Notes: generated by a model from the sequence alone, not told the origin. 64,000 nt of DNA from Congeria kusceri (GCA_027627225.1 CM051024.1:80091204-80155203), one strand, 5' to 3'; shown: positions 1 through 12,533, numbered from the stretch's first letter. Numbers and translations: made by a program.

Positions 1-297
1 TAATTAAGGCAAGCCCTGGACAAACAATACCGCTGAATAATCTGTACATCCGACAGATGCTCAAGTGAGGTTCTGGGTCGGAAAACCCGCTCTCGTCTTC
101 GCAAATCGCCGAACAAAACAATCGCAGCGGCCATACTTTCGAACGTTACGACAGCCTTGGTCCATTCGTAAATTTTACGTTAAATCTTACGATTTCGTAG
201 CAGGTGGTTGCGTAAGATTTTTTTAATGAAACGCTCTTATTTTGTTACGAACGTCAAACTTAAGAAAACCGTTCGTACAAACTTTATGAAACGGGCC
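1..297 (-). pseudogene. Harbinger 5' end with HARBI1-like exon, cut by window edge
   Basis: Read on the minus strand, an ATG at 134-132 opens a frame beginning MAAAIVLFGDLRRRERVF and continuing through a QIIQRYCLSRACLN segment to the edge. This matches the N-terminal part of HARBI1-like (PIF/Harbinger) nucleases, where a conserved 'YRLSR..I..L' segment precedes the DDE domain. About 160 bases upstream of the start is a terminal-inverted-repeat-like GGGCCCGTTTCATAAAG (minus strand, ending at 297), typical of Harbinger element ends. No catalytic domain is present. The same fragment lies at 35085-35444 in the right copy, so it predates the duplication. I read it as a dead or incomplete transposon end. 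Confidence 0.7.
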
Positions 298-2356
298 CGT
301 TGTGTTCTAACTTATTAACAAATATGATCGTATTGTAGTTATGGTAAGCGGTTAAAATCATGCATATTTGTATTTTTACGTTGTATTTTTTACATTTGGT
401 GTCATAGTAATCGAACATTTTCCAAGTCAGATCCACAAAGATATGTAGTCCAATGGAATTACAATTTATATTGTTAGCTTTGTTTGTGTCTGAAATATTG
501 AACCAATTTGGTATTACGTATGCTTGGGATCAAATCAAATCAAATCGTTCAGGTGTATACAACAGCCTTTAAACAATTGTAAGCATGTGTTGTTGTTTTT
601 TAATTACAGTTCGGTTTAACTATTATCAAGGCCTGGCGAACATTGGAAAGAAACCAGTAATCTAAAACTCGGTGTGTTCTCTTAGTCTAATACCCAAATC
701 GTCTCGCGGTTTTCGTCTAAGAAAACAACATATGACATTGCGACACTACATGAATCCCTCTAGATATTTGTTCCACAAACAACACTAATTACATCTGGAA
801 CATGGATAAAGCACTTAATAAGGAGCAAACATAGAATGCATTCCCGCAGTCAATATCAGCACATGGAATATAAATAAATGCACTCCATTCTCGCGAGATA
901 TATCGTTTACGGTAGTCTCTAAGAAAGTAGCCCGTCGAAATACCAAACTACATTTGTTTCGTATTTACTGGCATCTAACCTGTAACTAAAATGTGCTTCC
1001 GAAATCAGCATCCTGAACGAATATCACATTTCATAAGCGCAACGTATAAACGAACTCTATTGCTGAACAGATATTATGAGGTTGTTTTTGTTTTACAAAT
1101 ATCCAAACTAAAAGCTAACCGATTGGCAGAAGACTAGGATTTATGGATTATATCTTGAAAAGGGGTAAGTTTCTTGACTTTATTATTTACCACATTGGTT
1201 TTGATAACATACTAATCGTCGATCCTTAAACCGACGAACATAGTCCATATCTTGATAAAATGTCTGCACCACAAAACAAACAAATGCATTGCCTTCTGTT
1301 ATTTTTAAGTGTATGACCTGTTTAAATATATATAGTAGCATGTTCAAGCAACGTTTTGATGTGAGGTATGAACTATTGTGTTTATTTAGAGTAAATAGAG
1401 CCCATGCGTCTAAATGCATACATTGTGTAATCACTGCACTACAAACTGCACTCATTGTGTATTTTGCGTTGTGAATTGCGATAACTTTGGTTTGAACGCC
1501 GCATATTTACAAACCAAATATACTTACAAAGTAGAAGAACGTCACACAAAAACAACAACGTGTACATCTTTAGTATTTTTTAATTACATTACGACGATAT
1601 ATACAGTGTACATATACTTCGATTGTACCCAGTAAATCTAAGCGTCATATTATTCTGTAAAATGTGAGACACCATACTTCACACAACCGTTTTGTTACAG
1701 TTTTGTGTCATTACAAAGCGATGAATATAAAGAAACACGTATAGTTGTTTTACTTTTAATGAGATCATTTTCAGAAATAATCATTTTGAACGTATAATGT
1801 AAGTTTTCCACGTTATGGCATATGACATTAAAATTCAAATGAATCAAAATGATTTCGATCCAACTCTTTTCACTTAGTAAATAGTACTAAATGCGAGTCA
1901 AAAACACAACACTGTAAAACTCACCAGTGTGGGGCAGCTATGGCGAGAAGCTTCTTATACAAATTTTTAGCCCACATAGTTTATGGCTTATCCAGTTTTA
2001 ATTTCAATTGTTTTAAAATTTGCATTAACGATTGTAGGCATAGACAGGCATACAAATTACCCTTTTCAGAAGACATTAAAACTTAATATTTGATACTTAG
2101 TTACTTAGTTACCCAAGTAATTAATAGAAGTTTAAGGTTTTAAAGGCACAATTGCCTTGAGTTCTATACTTGTGTATAATACTTGTAAAAGCAATTTGAT
2201 TGTTGAATACTGTCTCTTAAACCTGATCAAAACACACTACAATGAAACAATTGTTTGCATGTGTTTACAGTCTGAATACGGATCAGGTTGATATATCAAG
2301 CAGACGAGCATTTCAACGTTTTCAAATTTAATGTGGTAATTTTAGAACATGCATTT
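298..2356. other. No gene seen; duplicated intergenic DNA
   Basis: Both strands carry only short frames (for example 1183-1455 and 1289-1474) that are AT-rich, lack recognisable domains and have no splice-supported extension. They recur in the right copy at 36330-36621 only because the DNA is duplicated. I see no promoter, RNA gene or strong repeat here. Confidence 0.6.
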
Positions 2357-2863
2357 TGTTAAAGGGACAGAAAATCGGCTTCCTATTGCACTATCAATTA
2401 TATTGTTTGATAGAAAGACACGTGCAGTAAATAAATAAAAATTAAATAATACAAAATAAGTTGTTTAATAAAAACAAATTAGTGAAAAAGTCTGAAAAAA
2501 TTAAAAGCCCAGGCGAGTATCGAACTCACGACTTAGGAGCCATACGAAGAAATGACAGTAGACCGAGATTTAACCAACTGCGTTATCTAACCAACTGCGT
2601 TATCATGCTTGGGAAGGAGTCCTTTGTAAACGATGGTTATACAAAATGCTCACAATTTTGACGTCAAAATGTAAACAGGAAAAAGTCCAAACAAACACAA
2701 CATATATTATGAATTGATTTTTATCTCAGAATGTGTACACTCTTTTCCCATTATATATACCCTGTTTAAACCGTTATAACATGCCAGTATTAATATCAAA
2801 ATTTCGGATAGTTTTAATAAATTGCTTCCTCGAGGCCCTTTTGGATAACATAGTCCCTTTAAA
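2357..2863 (-). mobile_element. Short TIR element with internal tRNA-like module, copy 1
   Basis: Same family as 25022-25523 and 26307-26838, here in reverse orientation. The right end reads AACATAGTCCCTTTAA and the left end TTAAAGGGACAG, so the ends are inverted and abut TTAA. On the minus strand there is a pol III A-box-like TAACGCAGTTGGTTA, present twice in tandem, and a B-box-like GAGTTCGATACTCGCC, spaced as in a tRNA-derived promoter. A conserved segment with TTTTGACGTC lies between them and the other end. No coding capacity. In the right copy of the duplication this element is split by the two large transposons (37510-37536 and 51030-51508). Confidence 0.7.
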
Positions 2864-2961
2864 CCAGTCTTTTTTGGCGCCAGTATTAGTATATTAATGT
2901 TATTTATTTATTAAATAGGCTTTCATTACACATTCCAATATTAGTTTTGCATCCAAGGTCA

Positions 2962-3950
2962 TAGGTATTACTAATGTAGTTACTAAATACTTGAAGAAAT
3001 ATGGTTTGTTCGATAAAACATCTGCTCTGAATACGATTGCAGATTTTGACTTTGTTAAGCCTTTTGTTCCCCTTCAAGTGATATCCATTTTAAAATATCA
3101 AAAAGGTACCCAACCCATGTATAATATTGTTAAAACAAATGACACTTTACCAGTCTGTATGTCAAAATGGACGAGCATTTTTGAAAATATTGAATTAAAA
3201 GATTGGAACCATATCTTTAGTATGCCATTTTGTATAACCAAAGATTCTACGCTACAATGGTTCCAGTATAGAATTATACACCGAATTATTGGTACCAACT
3301 ATTTTTTGTATAAAATCAATTATAAATCGTCAGCTGAATGCTCTTTCTGTCATGATATGTCGGAAACAATTGAGCACATTTTTTGGGAATGTAAATACGT
3401 TAAAAAATTTATTGCTGATTTGTTTGAAGGTTTTGAGGTATTCGCTGACTTCATAAATGCACCCTCTTTCATGTTAGGACATAAAAACACAAGTAGTCCT
3501 CTTAATCTAACATTCCTTCTCACTAAAAGGTTTATTTATAATTGTAAAATGAGTCAAACATTACCTACCGTTATCGCGGCAAGATCATTCTTTTCTATCC
3601 GGTATCATATTTTGAAGGAAATGAACTTCTTCTGCAATTTAGATTCTAACTTAATAACTACATGGGACATTTTGTTAAATCTGTATCGTTAAGAACATTG
3701 TGACTTGCATATTTTATCCGTATATTCAAAATTTCAATATGTGTATCAATTTGTATATTGCTGTTTAAGCAATTATGATATTATTGTTAATGTGAGCACT
3801 TGTCTTCATTGTAATATTATATATCATGCATGTTGAACTATTATCAATACTCATGATGTACGGTGTGGAGGGGGATGCCCTCGACCCTCACACACCTATT
3901 GACGAGGAAAATAAAATATATAGAACGGAAAAAAATAAAAATAAATAAAA
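2962..3950 (+). pseudogene. 5'-truncated LINE: ORF2 C-terminus and 3'UTR
   Basis: An open frame from about 2991 to 3692 (233 residues, no natural ATG start) ends in the zinc-binding motif seen at the C-terminus of many LINE ORF2 proteins: CSFCHDMSETIEHIFWEC, a C-x2-C-x7-H-x4-C arrangement after a QWFQYRIIHRI helix (zf-RVT type). Downstream is a non-coding stretch and an A-rich tail of AAAAAT-type repeats ending near 3950. The apurinic endonuclease and polymerase domains are absent, so this is a 5'-truncated insertion. It resembles L1/Tx1-type ORF2 tails, but the clade is uncertain. It occupies the place of about 6 kb in the other duplicate and shows no obvious target-site duplication. Confidence 0.75.
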
Positions 3951-5200
3951 AATATTTAAAATACATAATTTGCGATGGGTTGTTTTACTATACCAATTTG
4001 ATGATAGTAAACGATTAAATAATGTATAATATATGTTACAGGACCAGGATTTAGGATGGAGATCCTACGAAGAAAGAAGTGGCTGTCGTTCGTAGTATTA
4101 GGTAAAGTACAAACACATTCTTATTACAGCAACAAGAAAAGTACTTGCAACATCAACTACTATTACTACAATAAAACAACCACAATAACAACAACTACTA
4201 CTAATACCTCTATTACTGCTCGAGTACTCGATTACTACTACTGCCACAACTACCACTGCCACATTTATAATAATAATAATGTAATGTGAAAAAATATCAG
4301 CTGAGGTTAAGAATAATATAACGTCGAGGCTTGCGGGGGCCATTATGTTATTCGTGCCGAACCAGATATATTACACAAGACCAGGCAGTAACCTGTTTTT
4401 CTATTTACCATTTCACGGCTTTCTAAACATTACACTAAACTAGCTTATTTTTATATTAAAAACTAAGAGTGGCGATGATTTTGCTGAACCGTCTTTTACA
4501 TGTTCTTGTACATGTAAAGATCGATTTCTAACTGTTCATTTGATGATACCCTATTATTTACATTTCGTAATGATAAATATTTTCACTACAAATATGTAGA
4601 TTACACACACGTTCATGCATATAATATTGTAAACGCATACTGAAATGGTTTGCAATCCTCAATTTTATCGGAAAACACACGTCACCGAATTGGTTTGAGA
4701 CGCCATTTGGAGTTGTGTATTGAAGTTGACATGTTCAAGATTGTGTCAAGATTGATTATAGTGTGATCAATGTTTGGTAAAAATGTTTGTCTCTTAACAT
4801 AAACTTATCCGAGTAGCGAGTTGTAGTAAATTTATTTGGAATTTATTGAAATAATTGTGTATGGATGCTTTATTGTTCATTACAGTAACGTTTTTGTGAG
4901 TTATGCTAATTAATAATAAATACATTATATACGTTATTGGTATCAAATTGTTTGTTTTGTTGAATCTGATTCATTTTTACTTCAACCTTTGACTTTAGAG
5001 TTGATTCAGAGTGATGAAGTACAACCAATCAATGACTGATATAAACGCTAGCGACATGATCAAAAAAAAATATATCGGGCATCTTTGCATCAGGCCGATT
5101 TCAGCATAGTGATGTGATAAATATTGAAGCTCAGGCGGGCTTTAGAAAACAATATGAGTACTGTTGATAACAAATCTTATGTTTTTATATCAAGGTAAAG
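3951..5200. other. No gene; microsatellite and half of a foldback repeat
   Basis: A trinucleotide-like stretch of AAC/ACT/AAT runs occupies about 4150-4290. At 4313-4397 is a half-copy of the foldback repeat seen complete at 28728-28858, sharing CAGTAACCTGTT and ATATATTACACAAGACCAG. The rest is AT-rich without coding signal. Nearly identical DNA lies at 57653-58904. Confidence 0.6.
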
Positions 5201-5204
5201 GAGG

Positions 5205-5580
5205 TTGAAATTGTCAACACATTTGCATACATAGTCTTTACTTCAGGCGGATCCTTTTTACCTACATATGAATCATTAGCAGAACAGGCCCTGACAAAAT
5301 CCGCTTATTTAGTATCGATATGTTAAAGTTATAAACTATCGGATACAGTTCTACAGTGTGATCATGTTAAATTTGTCAACGTTCTACATCAGATGTTATT
5401 AAGTGATTTTGAAATGAACCGAGAAAAATGTATTGTGTTAAAATGTAAAAAACATTATTAAAAAATATAGGTTTTAGCGAAGTATGGTACATTCTGGGTG
5501 TTGGTGATGTTATTGTTGTTATCTCAATTGTTAACCAAAGAATCGCCGCAATTTACATATAACATAAAAAGTTCTATATA
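5205..5580 (+). pseudogene. LINE reverse transcriptase fragment with internal deletion
   Basis: Translated frames match the RT C-terminal part seen complete at 58905-59490: an FTSGGSF..TYESLAEQAL segment before the deletion and frames related to LLKNIGFSEVWYILGVGD after it. About 221 bases present in the right copy (58995-59215) are missing at position 5293. Several frameshifts follow. Relic only. Confidence 0.7.
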
Positions 5581-6371
5581 CATCTAGAGGTACACAATAT
5601 AGCTTATCGCGGAAATTGTGTAAACTGAACAAAGTTCAGAATTGCCTTACCACGCTTACGAGTTTCAGTCGAAATACTAAAAGTGGAGTCCGGCAAGGCG
5701 TGCAACTTACATTTTTTAAAGCCTTCAATTGAGAACACAAGTATATTGCGAGTGAAGTGTGTCCAAAACAGTTTAAAATATGGTAGGTGAAGATTTACTT
5801 ATGAATTGTATTGCCAAAATGAATCCCCTTACTCTGTATATATATTTTTAGAAATGATAAGTTTGGCATTTGAACACGCATTGATAATGTTAACCCATAA
5901 ATGTATATACCTATTATGGAAATTATTAATGTTTATGTATGTGAACCTGTATGTTATTTACCAATGCATTGCATTTACTTATAGTTGTGTATCAATGTTT
6001 ACCCATGGGCATATTGCCTAAAATATTAGAAATACTACTATTACTACTATTGATAATTTCACAAATTATTATATTACTCTTACTACAATTTCTAGTATGA
6101 CTACTACTGCTTGGATAATCGACTTGGATAAGTCACCAGTTTCAGCCGCTGCTGTTCTGTACTGGCTGATGACTGACCCCGACCCAATAGCCAGTTTTTC
6201 CCGCCATAGAGATGAAGTAGCACACACACACTTGATAATTCCACATGCGAACGAAACAGCTTATCAACCGGTGTCACAGTCCACGCCGCATATTTCAAGG
6301 ACAATGACAAAAGTTATTGATAGTAATATTGCTCTACAAGTGTTTCCTACAAGTGTATATATAAACAAATG
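5581..6371. other. No supported gene
   Basis: A 91-residue frame (6097-6372) is kept open in both duplicates, but the two versions differ mostly by amino-acid-changing substitutions and match no family I know. I do not call it a gene. The neighbouring 5806-6021 frame is hydrophobic and AT-rich, with no other support. Confidence 0.5.
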
Positions 6372-6383
6372 ACTAAAAAGACA

Positions 6384-6414
<31 letters not shown>

Positions 6415-6575
6415 GTGTGTGTCTTTTTAGTCATTTGTTTGGCTTTTGTTCGATAAGAGTGTAAATTTGTTTTAACATTGTTTTAACATTGGAACATTTA
6501 TTCTTATACACTGTCACGACTATCAATATTTATATATAATATTACATACTATGCATAGTATCATACTTTTGCATG

Positions 6576-6649
<74 letters not shown>

Positions 6650-6650
6650 A
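6372..6650. repeat. AT microsatellites flanking a GTCTTTTTAGTCATTTG unit
   Basis: A palindromic stretch (gactaaaaagacatatat... and ...gtctttttagtc) is followed by a unit ending at TTGCATGATCAT, then an uninterrupted AT run at about 6579-6646. The right duplicate has about three such units (60296-60870), so this locus is length-variable. Confidence 0.85.
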
Positions 6651-6894
6651 ATGTATACTCATGGGCATTATTGACTCGATGTATTTCCAATAAAACTGTA
6701 ATCGTTATCTCTTAGAAACGCCCTGTGATTTTCTGCTGATAATTGGACGATTTCTGTAAACAATACACAAACGTCTGTCTTTTCTTGAAATCAGTGTTAC
6801 ATATAAACACATAAAATCGTCCAGATTTATTCAGACAATTCAGACAATCGTCCATACTTTTCTGCTGAGAAATATATGACAACTGCCCCGTTCT

Positions 6895-7180
6895 GCTGAT
6901 AATAGTAAGCATCATACAAACGTCCACCATTCTTCTAATAAGTGCTAGAATCATACCGAAGTGAAACCGTTTCTGCAGAATGCAGTTTATTTTAAGAAGT
7001 ATGCATACTTCCACCATTCTTCTCATCAGTGCTAGAATCATATAAACGAGCAACCTTTTCTGCAGAATGCAGTTAATTGTAAGAATTATACAAAATATCA
7101 CCATTCTCCCCATAAGTGCTAGAATCATATAAACGAGCAACCTTTTCTGTAGAATGCAGTTAATTGTAAGAATTATACCA
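6895..7180. repeat. 87-bp minisatellite, about 3.3 units
   Basis: Units contain TTCTGCAGAATGCAGTTAAT, AGTGCTAGAATCATA and CACCATTCTTC. Because 87 is divisible by 3, the minus strand shows an apparent 180-residue ORF (6712-7254) made of 29-residue repeats containing INCILQKRLLVYMILALM. This frame is a repeat artefact rather than a gene: in the right copy it is only 106 residues. The corresponding array lies at 61135-61420. Confidence 0.85.
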
Positions 7181-7488
7181 ACGTCTGCCTTTTCAAAAGC
7201 AACCCGTGCAGTAATTTGCGAGAATATTATTCCGGTCTGCTTTGCGTATAGCATTTGTTACACAGCGTACTAATACATTCCATATTGAAGTAATACAGAT
7301 AACCGATATTATAAACTAAAGAATAGTACAGTTTTAATTATCTTACATTTTCCCATGGCAATTAAACGGAAGATTTTATCGTGTGAATGTGCAACAACCA
7401 ACGTGTTAGTGCAAGGGTTTAAATAATGACAATTCTTCTTATTTCAACCTAAGATAAGAAGCTCTTAACACTCTTAATCATTGTGGGC

Positions 7489-7615
7489 TCTGAAGTCATG
7501 TTGTAGACAGACTGCTGAACACTAAAAGTAAATGTAAATTATTATTTACTCTGAAGTCATGTTGTAGACCGACTGCTGAACACTAAATGTAAATGTAAAT
7601 TATAATTTACATCTA
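7489..7615. repeat. About 60-bp tandem repeat, 2 units
   Basis: Two units beginning CTCTGAAGTCATGTTGTAGA and ending in AAATGTAAATGTAAATTAT. The right duplicate has four units at 61719-61965. Confidence 0.9.
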
Positions 7616-8880
7616 AAATGAAAGAATTCGACTTGCGTTACTTCGAAAGAAATCGACCGTCTGTATTATAACATGTAACAATAAAGGTACTTGTTTATAG
7701 GTCGTAAAATTTGCACCAATTTCAACGATGCTTTGATATATTTCAGAGTGAGTATTGTAAAACCTACATTTAATTTAATTATGTTGTCATTTTCACAACA
7801 TGCTCGCTTTTTACTTGTATGTAATATAACGGCGCTTAACTTTCATCTCGTTTCTCATAGTATCTCGTAACCTGCTTGCAGGTGTACAGAGACTTACCCC
7901 CATAGTGTACAGTGAACCTTGCAGCGGAACAATCAACGACTCACGTCGGACCACGTTATTCCACGACTATGACAAAGTACAGCACTACATAAATGGTATT
8001 GCTGTCAAAGCCTTATTTCTTATAAATACAAATACTCATGCCTCAAAAGCGGATAAGATCACAATTGTATTATTACAGGAAATATCCGCAATAATAGGCC
8101 AGAGACTTAATGCCAATGTGGTTGACCAGAGTGGAAAATACAACTGAAATCACTATTTTATTGGACATCACTTAGGCCAAAAGACACTGTGCAAAAAACA
8201 TTGAAAACAATAAACATTAAACCACAATGTATTTAAATCTAGGGCCAATATGCATTGGAAACTTCCAGTCAATACACATGCAATCTTTACTCGATTAGAT
8301 CTAGAATCACTATGTCAATGAACGTTTAAAACAATCCGATTAAATTCAGTGTTGTTATTAATTACTAATTTATTTAAATATATACACTTGTCGTACGAAT
8401 GTTCTGTAAGAGGTTATGGCACTGTAGCATGGTCGCCACCACCAAATGTGTTTACCTTTATATGTTTTCACTAAAGGCCGCTGTAGTACATGGTTGGCGA
8501 TAAATTCAGGACATAATTATGGGCTGCCAAGAGTGTTTTCCAACATTTATTAAAAGTCTCCTGATGCTGACCCCATTTGTTACATCTAATTCATTATGAT
8601 CTCTTTGGCTGCAAAATCTATTCTGATCAGAATTCAGAAATAAAGTACAACATCATGTCCTCTACTATCCCGTTGACCGGTCTGGCCGAGTCCGTCGCTA
8701 AAGATGCGGACCGTCTTTTATGAGCGTTTACGGTATATGAATAAATAAGTTATCATATTCATACCTTGTTTTGCGTATAATACAGCCTTTACAAATACTT
8801 TTATCATACGCATGTGTAAGATAACATTTAGATCGTTTTTATTAGCTACACATTCTTTGATCTGTTGGGAAATTTATAAT
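7616..8880. other. No supported gene upstream of the DUF1647-like exons
   Basis: An 80-residue frame at 7905-8147 starts at a non-ATG codon, follows a possible acceptor (cttgcag) and is frameshifted in the right copy, so it is not conserved. The remainder is AT-rich and could hold an untranslated or upstream exon that I cannot define. Confidence 0.45.
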
Positions 8881-8965
8881 CAATTTTTTTTTCGTTTAAA
8901 AGCATGTGATCAAAGGGCTCGCTTACTAAAAATTCCTGAAATCGTTTAATAAATTATGGTATGAA

Positions 8966-11900
8966 ATGACAACTCTTGTCAGATCCTATATATCTTACAC
9001 ATTTCTATCATCCAGTATTTATTTGCCAGACTTATTCGGGAACTTGTCAGACATAAACGCGCTACCTAAAGACGCTGATCCAGTGTTTATAACTGGAGTT
9101 TCGTCTAATCACTTGCACGAGTCCCTAGACATGTTCGAGAACTTCAATTCCGTGGTGAGGACAATGAAACCAAAACTGAGAATGATATTTTATGACTTGG
9201 GGCTTCAAGCTGGCGAACCAGAAAAAGTAAGGCTATCATATTGTCTCTTAAACATCTTAACTGAATGTTATTACTTTACGCCTTCAATTTTAAAAACACA
9301 ATACCTTGTGCCAAAATCAGAACACTTTAAAATGATAATTATGTATAATTTAAAAATAAATAAAATATTTTAAGCACCCTTTTTCTTTTCTTTATTTCAA
9401 TTATCGACGTTTCCCGTGATTTTGTCTGGAATAACATTTTGTAAGTTAATTGTAAACGGATTGGTCAATGATAGTATAAATACTTTTCGAAAGATCGATT
9501 ACATTGAAAGATATAATAAATCACAAAGATGCAATTATTGGTTGGAAGGATTGAAAGCGTCATTGTGTAATAGATCGTTTTAAATTCTGTAACAACTATG
9601 TATTTCGGATCCGCTACCTTTTTTGCTTCTTTATTTAAAATGTTTTAACCATCAGTGATACTCGTAAAGTTGCCAATCTAAGATTATAATCCTTAAATGT
9701 TTTCTTGACTAGTTTCCTAAAATTCAATGTGCATGTTTTGTCATAATTATAATGTTTCAGTCTTTCAGTCAATTCTGAGTTTCGGTGTTTTTTTGTTTCA
9801 GGGAGCTCAATTTATAATACATTTATACGATGTTTCGCTTCGTTTTTTATGAAAATGAGTTTTCTTTGAACAATGTGGCTAAGGTATAATATAACTACCT
9901 TGCAACATTTTGTGCGTGTTTCAAACCACAAGTCAAATGTTTCTATCTATGTTTAATGATTAGGTCAACTGTTCCACATTGATAGACGAGCCCTTTATTA
10001 ATGTCGTCCTATTTTAATTCGCTTTGTTCACCTATTTGTTTTTAGATAAAATCAATATGTCAGTGTGAATGCAGACTGTTCCCATTTGAAAGGTTTCCAG
10101 ATCACGTGAAACTCCTCAAGGGCTATGCCTTCAAACCATTGGCGATAATGGTAAGGATGTAATGGTCTTATCAGATGTAGATGACTATGTCCCAAGCTCC
10201 CATTTAACTATTACACATGCAAGTAACAATCAAACTTTATATGTAATTTTTAAATAAACCTAACTGAAAAATACTGCGAAATATTTAACAGGACATAGAA
10301 ATTAAAACGCACTTTATATGTATGTTAACCAATGACATGTATAATCTAGGTGCATTTGTTATCGTTTACGATGTATACATATGTGTCATTGTAATGCCCC
10401 ATCTCCAAAAATGGGGAGCATATTGTCACCGCTTAGTCCGTCCGTCCGAATTCTAATTTAACTGCCATTCAGTTTGTCTGGATAATAAATAAATTCTTTC
10501 TGCCCATCCTTCCTTCCGTCTGTTAGGTATTTGGTTTCACGTGATTTCAGGCAGAAATGACTACAATTCAATAAATCTAAAAATAATGCCTCATTCCATG
10601 CAAAAGGACATGCGTATTTTTATCAAAAGTTATTGCACTTGGAGTACTATCATGTCCCCGATAGTTATCAGGAACCAGCGACTCAAGTTAAAGAAAACTT
10701 AATGTGCAACATACCGACCAAGAGAACACGCACATATTCGTATGACGTTTCGGTCTTTAGATTTATCTTTGAGTTACTGCCCTTCGCTAATACTGTAGCT
10801 TTATTTCCGCCTTAGATCCCATGAAACTGAAATCCAATTAAACTTTATATGAAGCATCTCTACTACGACGACATGCTTTATTTATCATGGAGTTATTGCC
10901 CTTTTATAAGCAAATAACACTTTTCTTTTCCGCTCAAACTCGCATGACCCAACATTTATTAAATTTTGGGTTCACTGTGCAGCATCCTGACTATAACGCA
11001 TATTGTTAGGTCGTTCTGGTCTTATGCTTTATCATGGATTTATTTTCCTTTGATAATAAAATGATGTATCTTCATTTTCGCGCTAGATCTTAAGAACTAA
11101 TGACTCAAATTCAACAGCCGGAAACATGGTGCTTTATGTGCACCATCCATACTATGACGACATACACATACGGTTAGGTCGCTCCGGTCTAATGAGTTAT
11201 CATGGAGTTATTGTCCTATGATGATCAATTTCTTCATTTTCGCACTATAACTCAGAAAATAAAACTTACATTCAATGTAGCTGCATGTTCAGCATTCCAA
11301 TCAAGAGGGCGAGCGCATTTATCCCGTTTAGTGTAATGCATCATGCAGTTATTGCCCATTGATATTAAAATGATATGTATTTTCATTTCCGCTCTTTCCC
11401 TTAGAACCTATAAATAACTTAAATTCAATAATTGATGCATGATGAACATTATTAAAAGATCTAAGGTTATTATGATTAATTGTAACTATGTTTCTATTGT
11501 TTACCACTTCAGATGGTATTGAAAGAGTATCCCTTCGCCTTGTGGATGGATTCATCTATACGTTTTAAGCAATCCAACATATCTCGACTGTTCGACATGG
11601 CACGGCGCCTCGACGTAATCTGCGTGGCCGGTGGCGGCTCAGTCGCTCTTCGAACACTTCCAGCGACGTTTGAAAATTTTGGCGAGCAACCATGCACTTT
11701 CAGGAACCTGACAGAAATTCAAGCTGGATTTTCGATTTCGCGAACAACAGCATTTGTTGTAGAGAACATACTTAAGCCTTGGATTGCGTGTGCCCTTTTG
11801 ATCGATTGTATGGTTCCCCACGATGGATGGCGCAAGTATGTTGATTGTGGTCGTAATGGCAATGTTTATGGTGATTGCCATAGATATGATCAGTCCATAT

Positions 11901-12004
11901 GGAGCATATTGCTCTACCGTGCATACGGCTATGATGTCTTCAAACGGATGCAAAGATTCGAAGGAGAATTTGTGAAGCTGCCTTGGCTTCAGATAAATTT
12001 ATAA
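8966..12004 (+). CDS. DUF1647-like protein, three exons seen
   Basis: Exons by splice-site and phase agreement: 8966-9226, 10046-10150 and 11513-12004, all joined in phase 0 with GT-AG junctions (gtaagg/tttttag and gtaagg/cacttcag). Visible product 285 residues from the ATG at 8966. Landmarks: VFITGVSSNHLHES and IFYDLGLQAG in exon 1, CRLFPFERFPDHV and GYAFKPLAIM in exon 2, and ALWMDSSIRF and DQSIWSILLYRAYGYD in exon 3. This order (NH motif, YDLGL, FP.HV, YA.KP, W.DSS.RF) is what I recall of the DUF1647 family, which is widespread in nematodes and molluscs and possibly glycosyltransferase-like; its reaction is not known to me. In the right duplicate the frame stays open upstream after a polypyrimidine-AG acceptor, but here a 2-base deletion near 8930 breaks that extension. 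So this copy either starts at 8966 or is a damaged paralogue. Intron 2 holds tandem repeats. Confidence 0.75.
10390..11430. repeat. Degenerate tandem repeat in intron 2
   Basis: Begins with a CCATCTCCAAAAATGGGGAG hairpin and CCGTCCGTCC. Units of about 140-170 bases follow, recognised by 'agttattgcccttt' anchors near 10892, 11038, 11207 and 11346 and by recurrent 'ttcattttcgc', 'aattcaa' and 'ggtcgctccggtct' segments. No coding content. Confidence 0.7.
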
Positions 12005-12530
12005 ATAATTAGGATTAAAACAAAAATTAAGTATCTGGATAGATAAGTTTACTATATATACTCGGTTTTGGCTTTTAATATTATGCCAAAATTTATTAAT
12101 CCATTATTTATGCAAACTAGTTGTTATTAAAGTGCTAAAATAGTTTTGTTAAACTCAAGCAAAGAAAGATTGTATTCCAATCCAAACCAAATGAGTCCAC
12201 CATTCTCGTGTATAATTGTTTATTCAGATGTGAAACGTGTCATGCAGTCATTTTTGACATACCATTATACGGATTTTAGACTGACAAACAGCTGTCTGAT
12301 ATATTTTGCTAAATCATGCATCTATGTTACTCAATGTTTAGTTGTACGTCATTTTACTTCAAATAAAAACACCTCATATATTACAAAGACGATGTTTTTA
12401 AATATTTACATAAACTCTCACCAATAGAAAAATAAATCACCCACACTAAAACTTTTTCATGATTTTCCATTATATGTAATAAAACATAATTTACTGTCTG
12501 CAGACTTTTGGAAATAATAATATAGATATT
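12005..12530. other. Gene-free 3' flank of the DUF1647-like gene
   Basis: AT-rich, with only a chance 93-residue frame. Candidate polyadenylation signals (AATAAA-like) occur around 12430 and 12478, but none is decisive. Confidence 0.5.
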
Positions 12531-12533
12531 AAC

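Larger units (their letters stand above)
1..9641 (+). repeat. Left copy of large segmental duplication
   Basis: Position 1 aligns with 35148 and 9641 with 64000, in the same orientation, so this block is a direct repeat of the right-hand block and continues beyond the window on the left. Alignment steps: 1-2386 matches 35148-37536; 2385-2961 matches 51030-51605; 3951-9641 matches 57653-64000. By eye about 5 substitutions are seen in the first 300 bases, so the copies are close but not identical. The register breaks where transposable elements were gained or lost and where VNTRs changed length. Whether this is a true paralogous duplication or two haplotypes placed in series by an assembler cannot be decided from sequence alone. 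Confidence 0.95.

Noticed and set aside
2461..2661. 66-residue ORF over the tRNA-like module
   Set aside because: Explained by the short TIR element; starts at a non-ATG codon.
6097..6372. 91-residue ORF open in both duplicates
   Set aside because: The two copies differ mostly by amino-acid changes and no homology is recognised; openness over 270 bases is not strong evidence.
6712..7254. 180-residue minus-strand ORF with internal peptide repeats
   Set aside because: It is the translation of an 87-bp minisatellite whose unit length is divisible by three; it is much shorter in the right duplicate.
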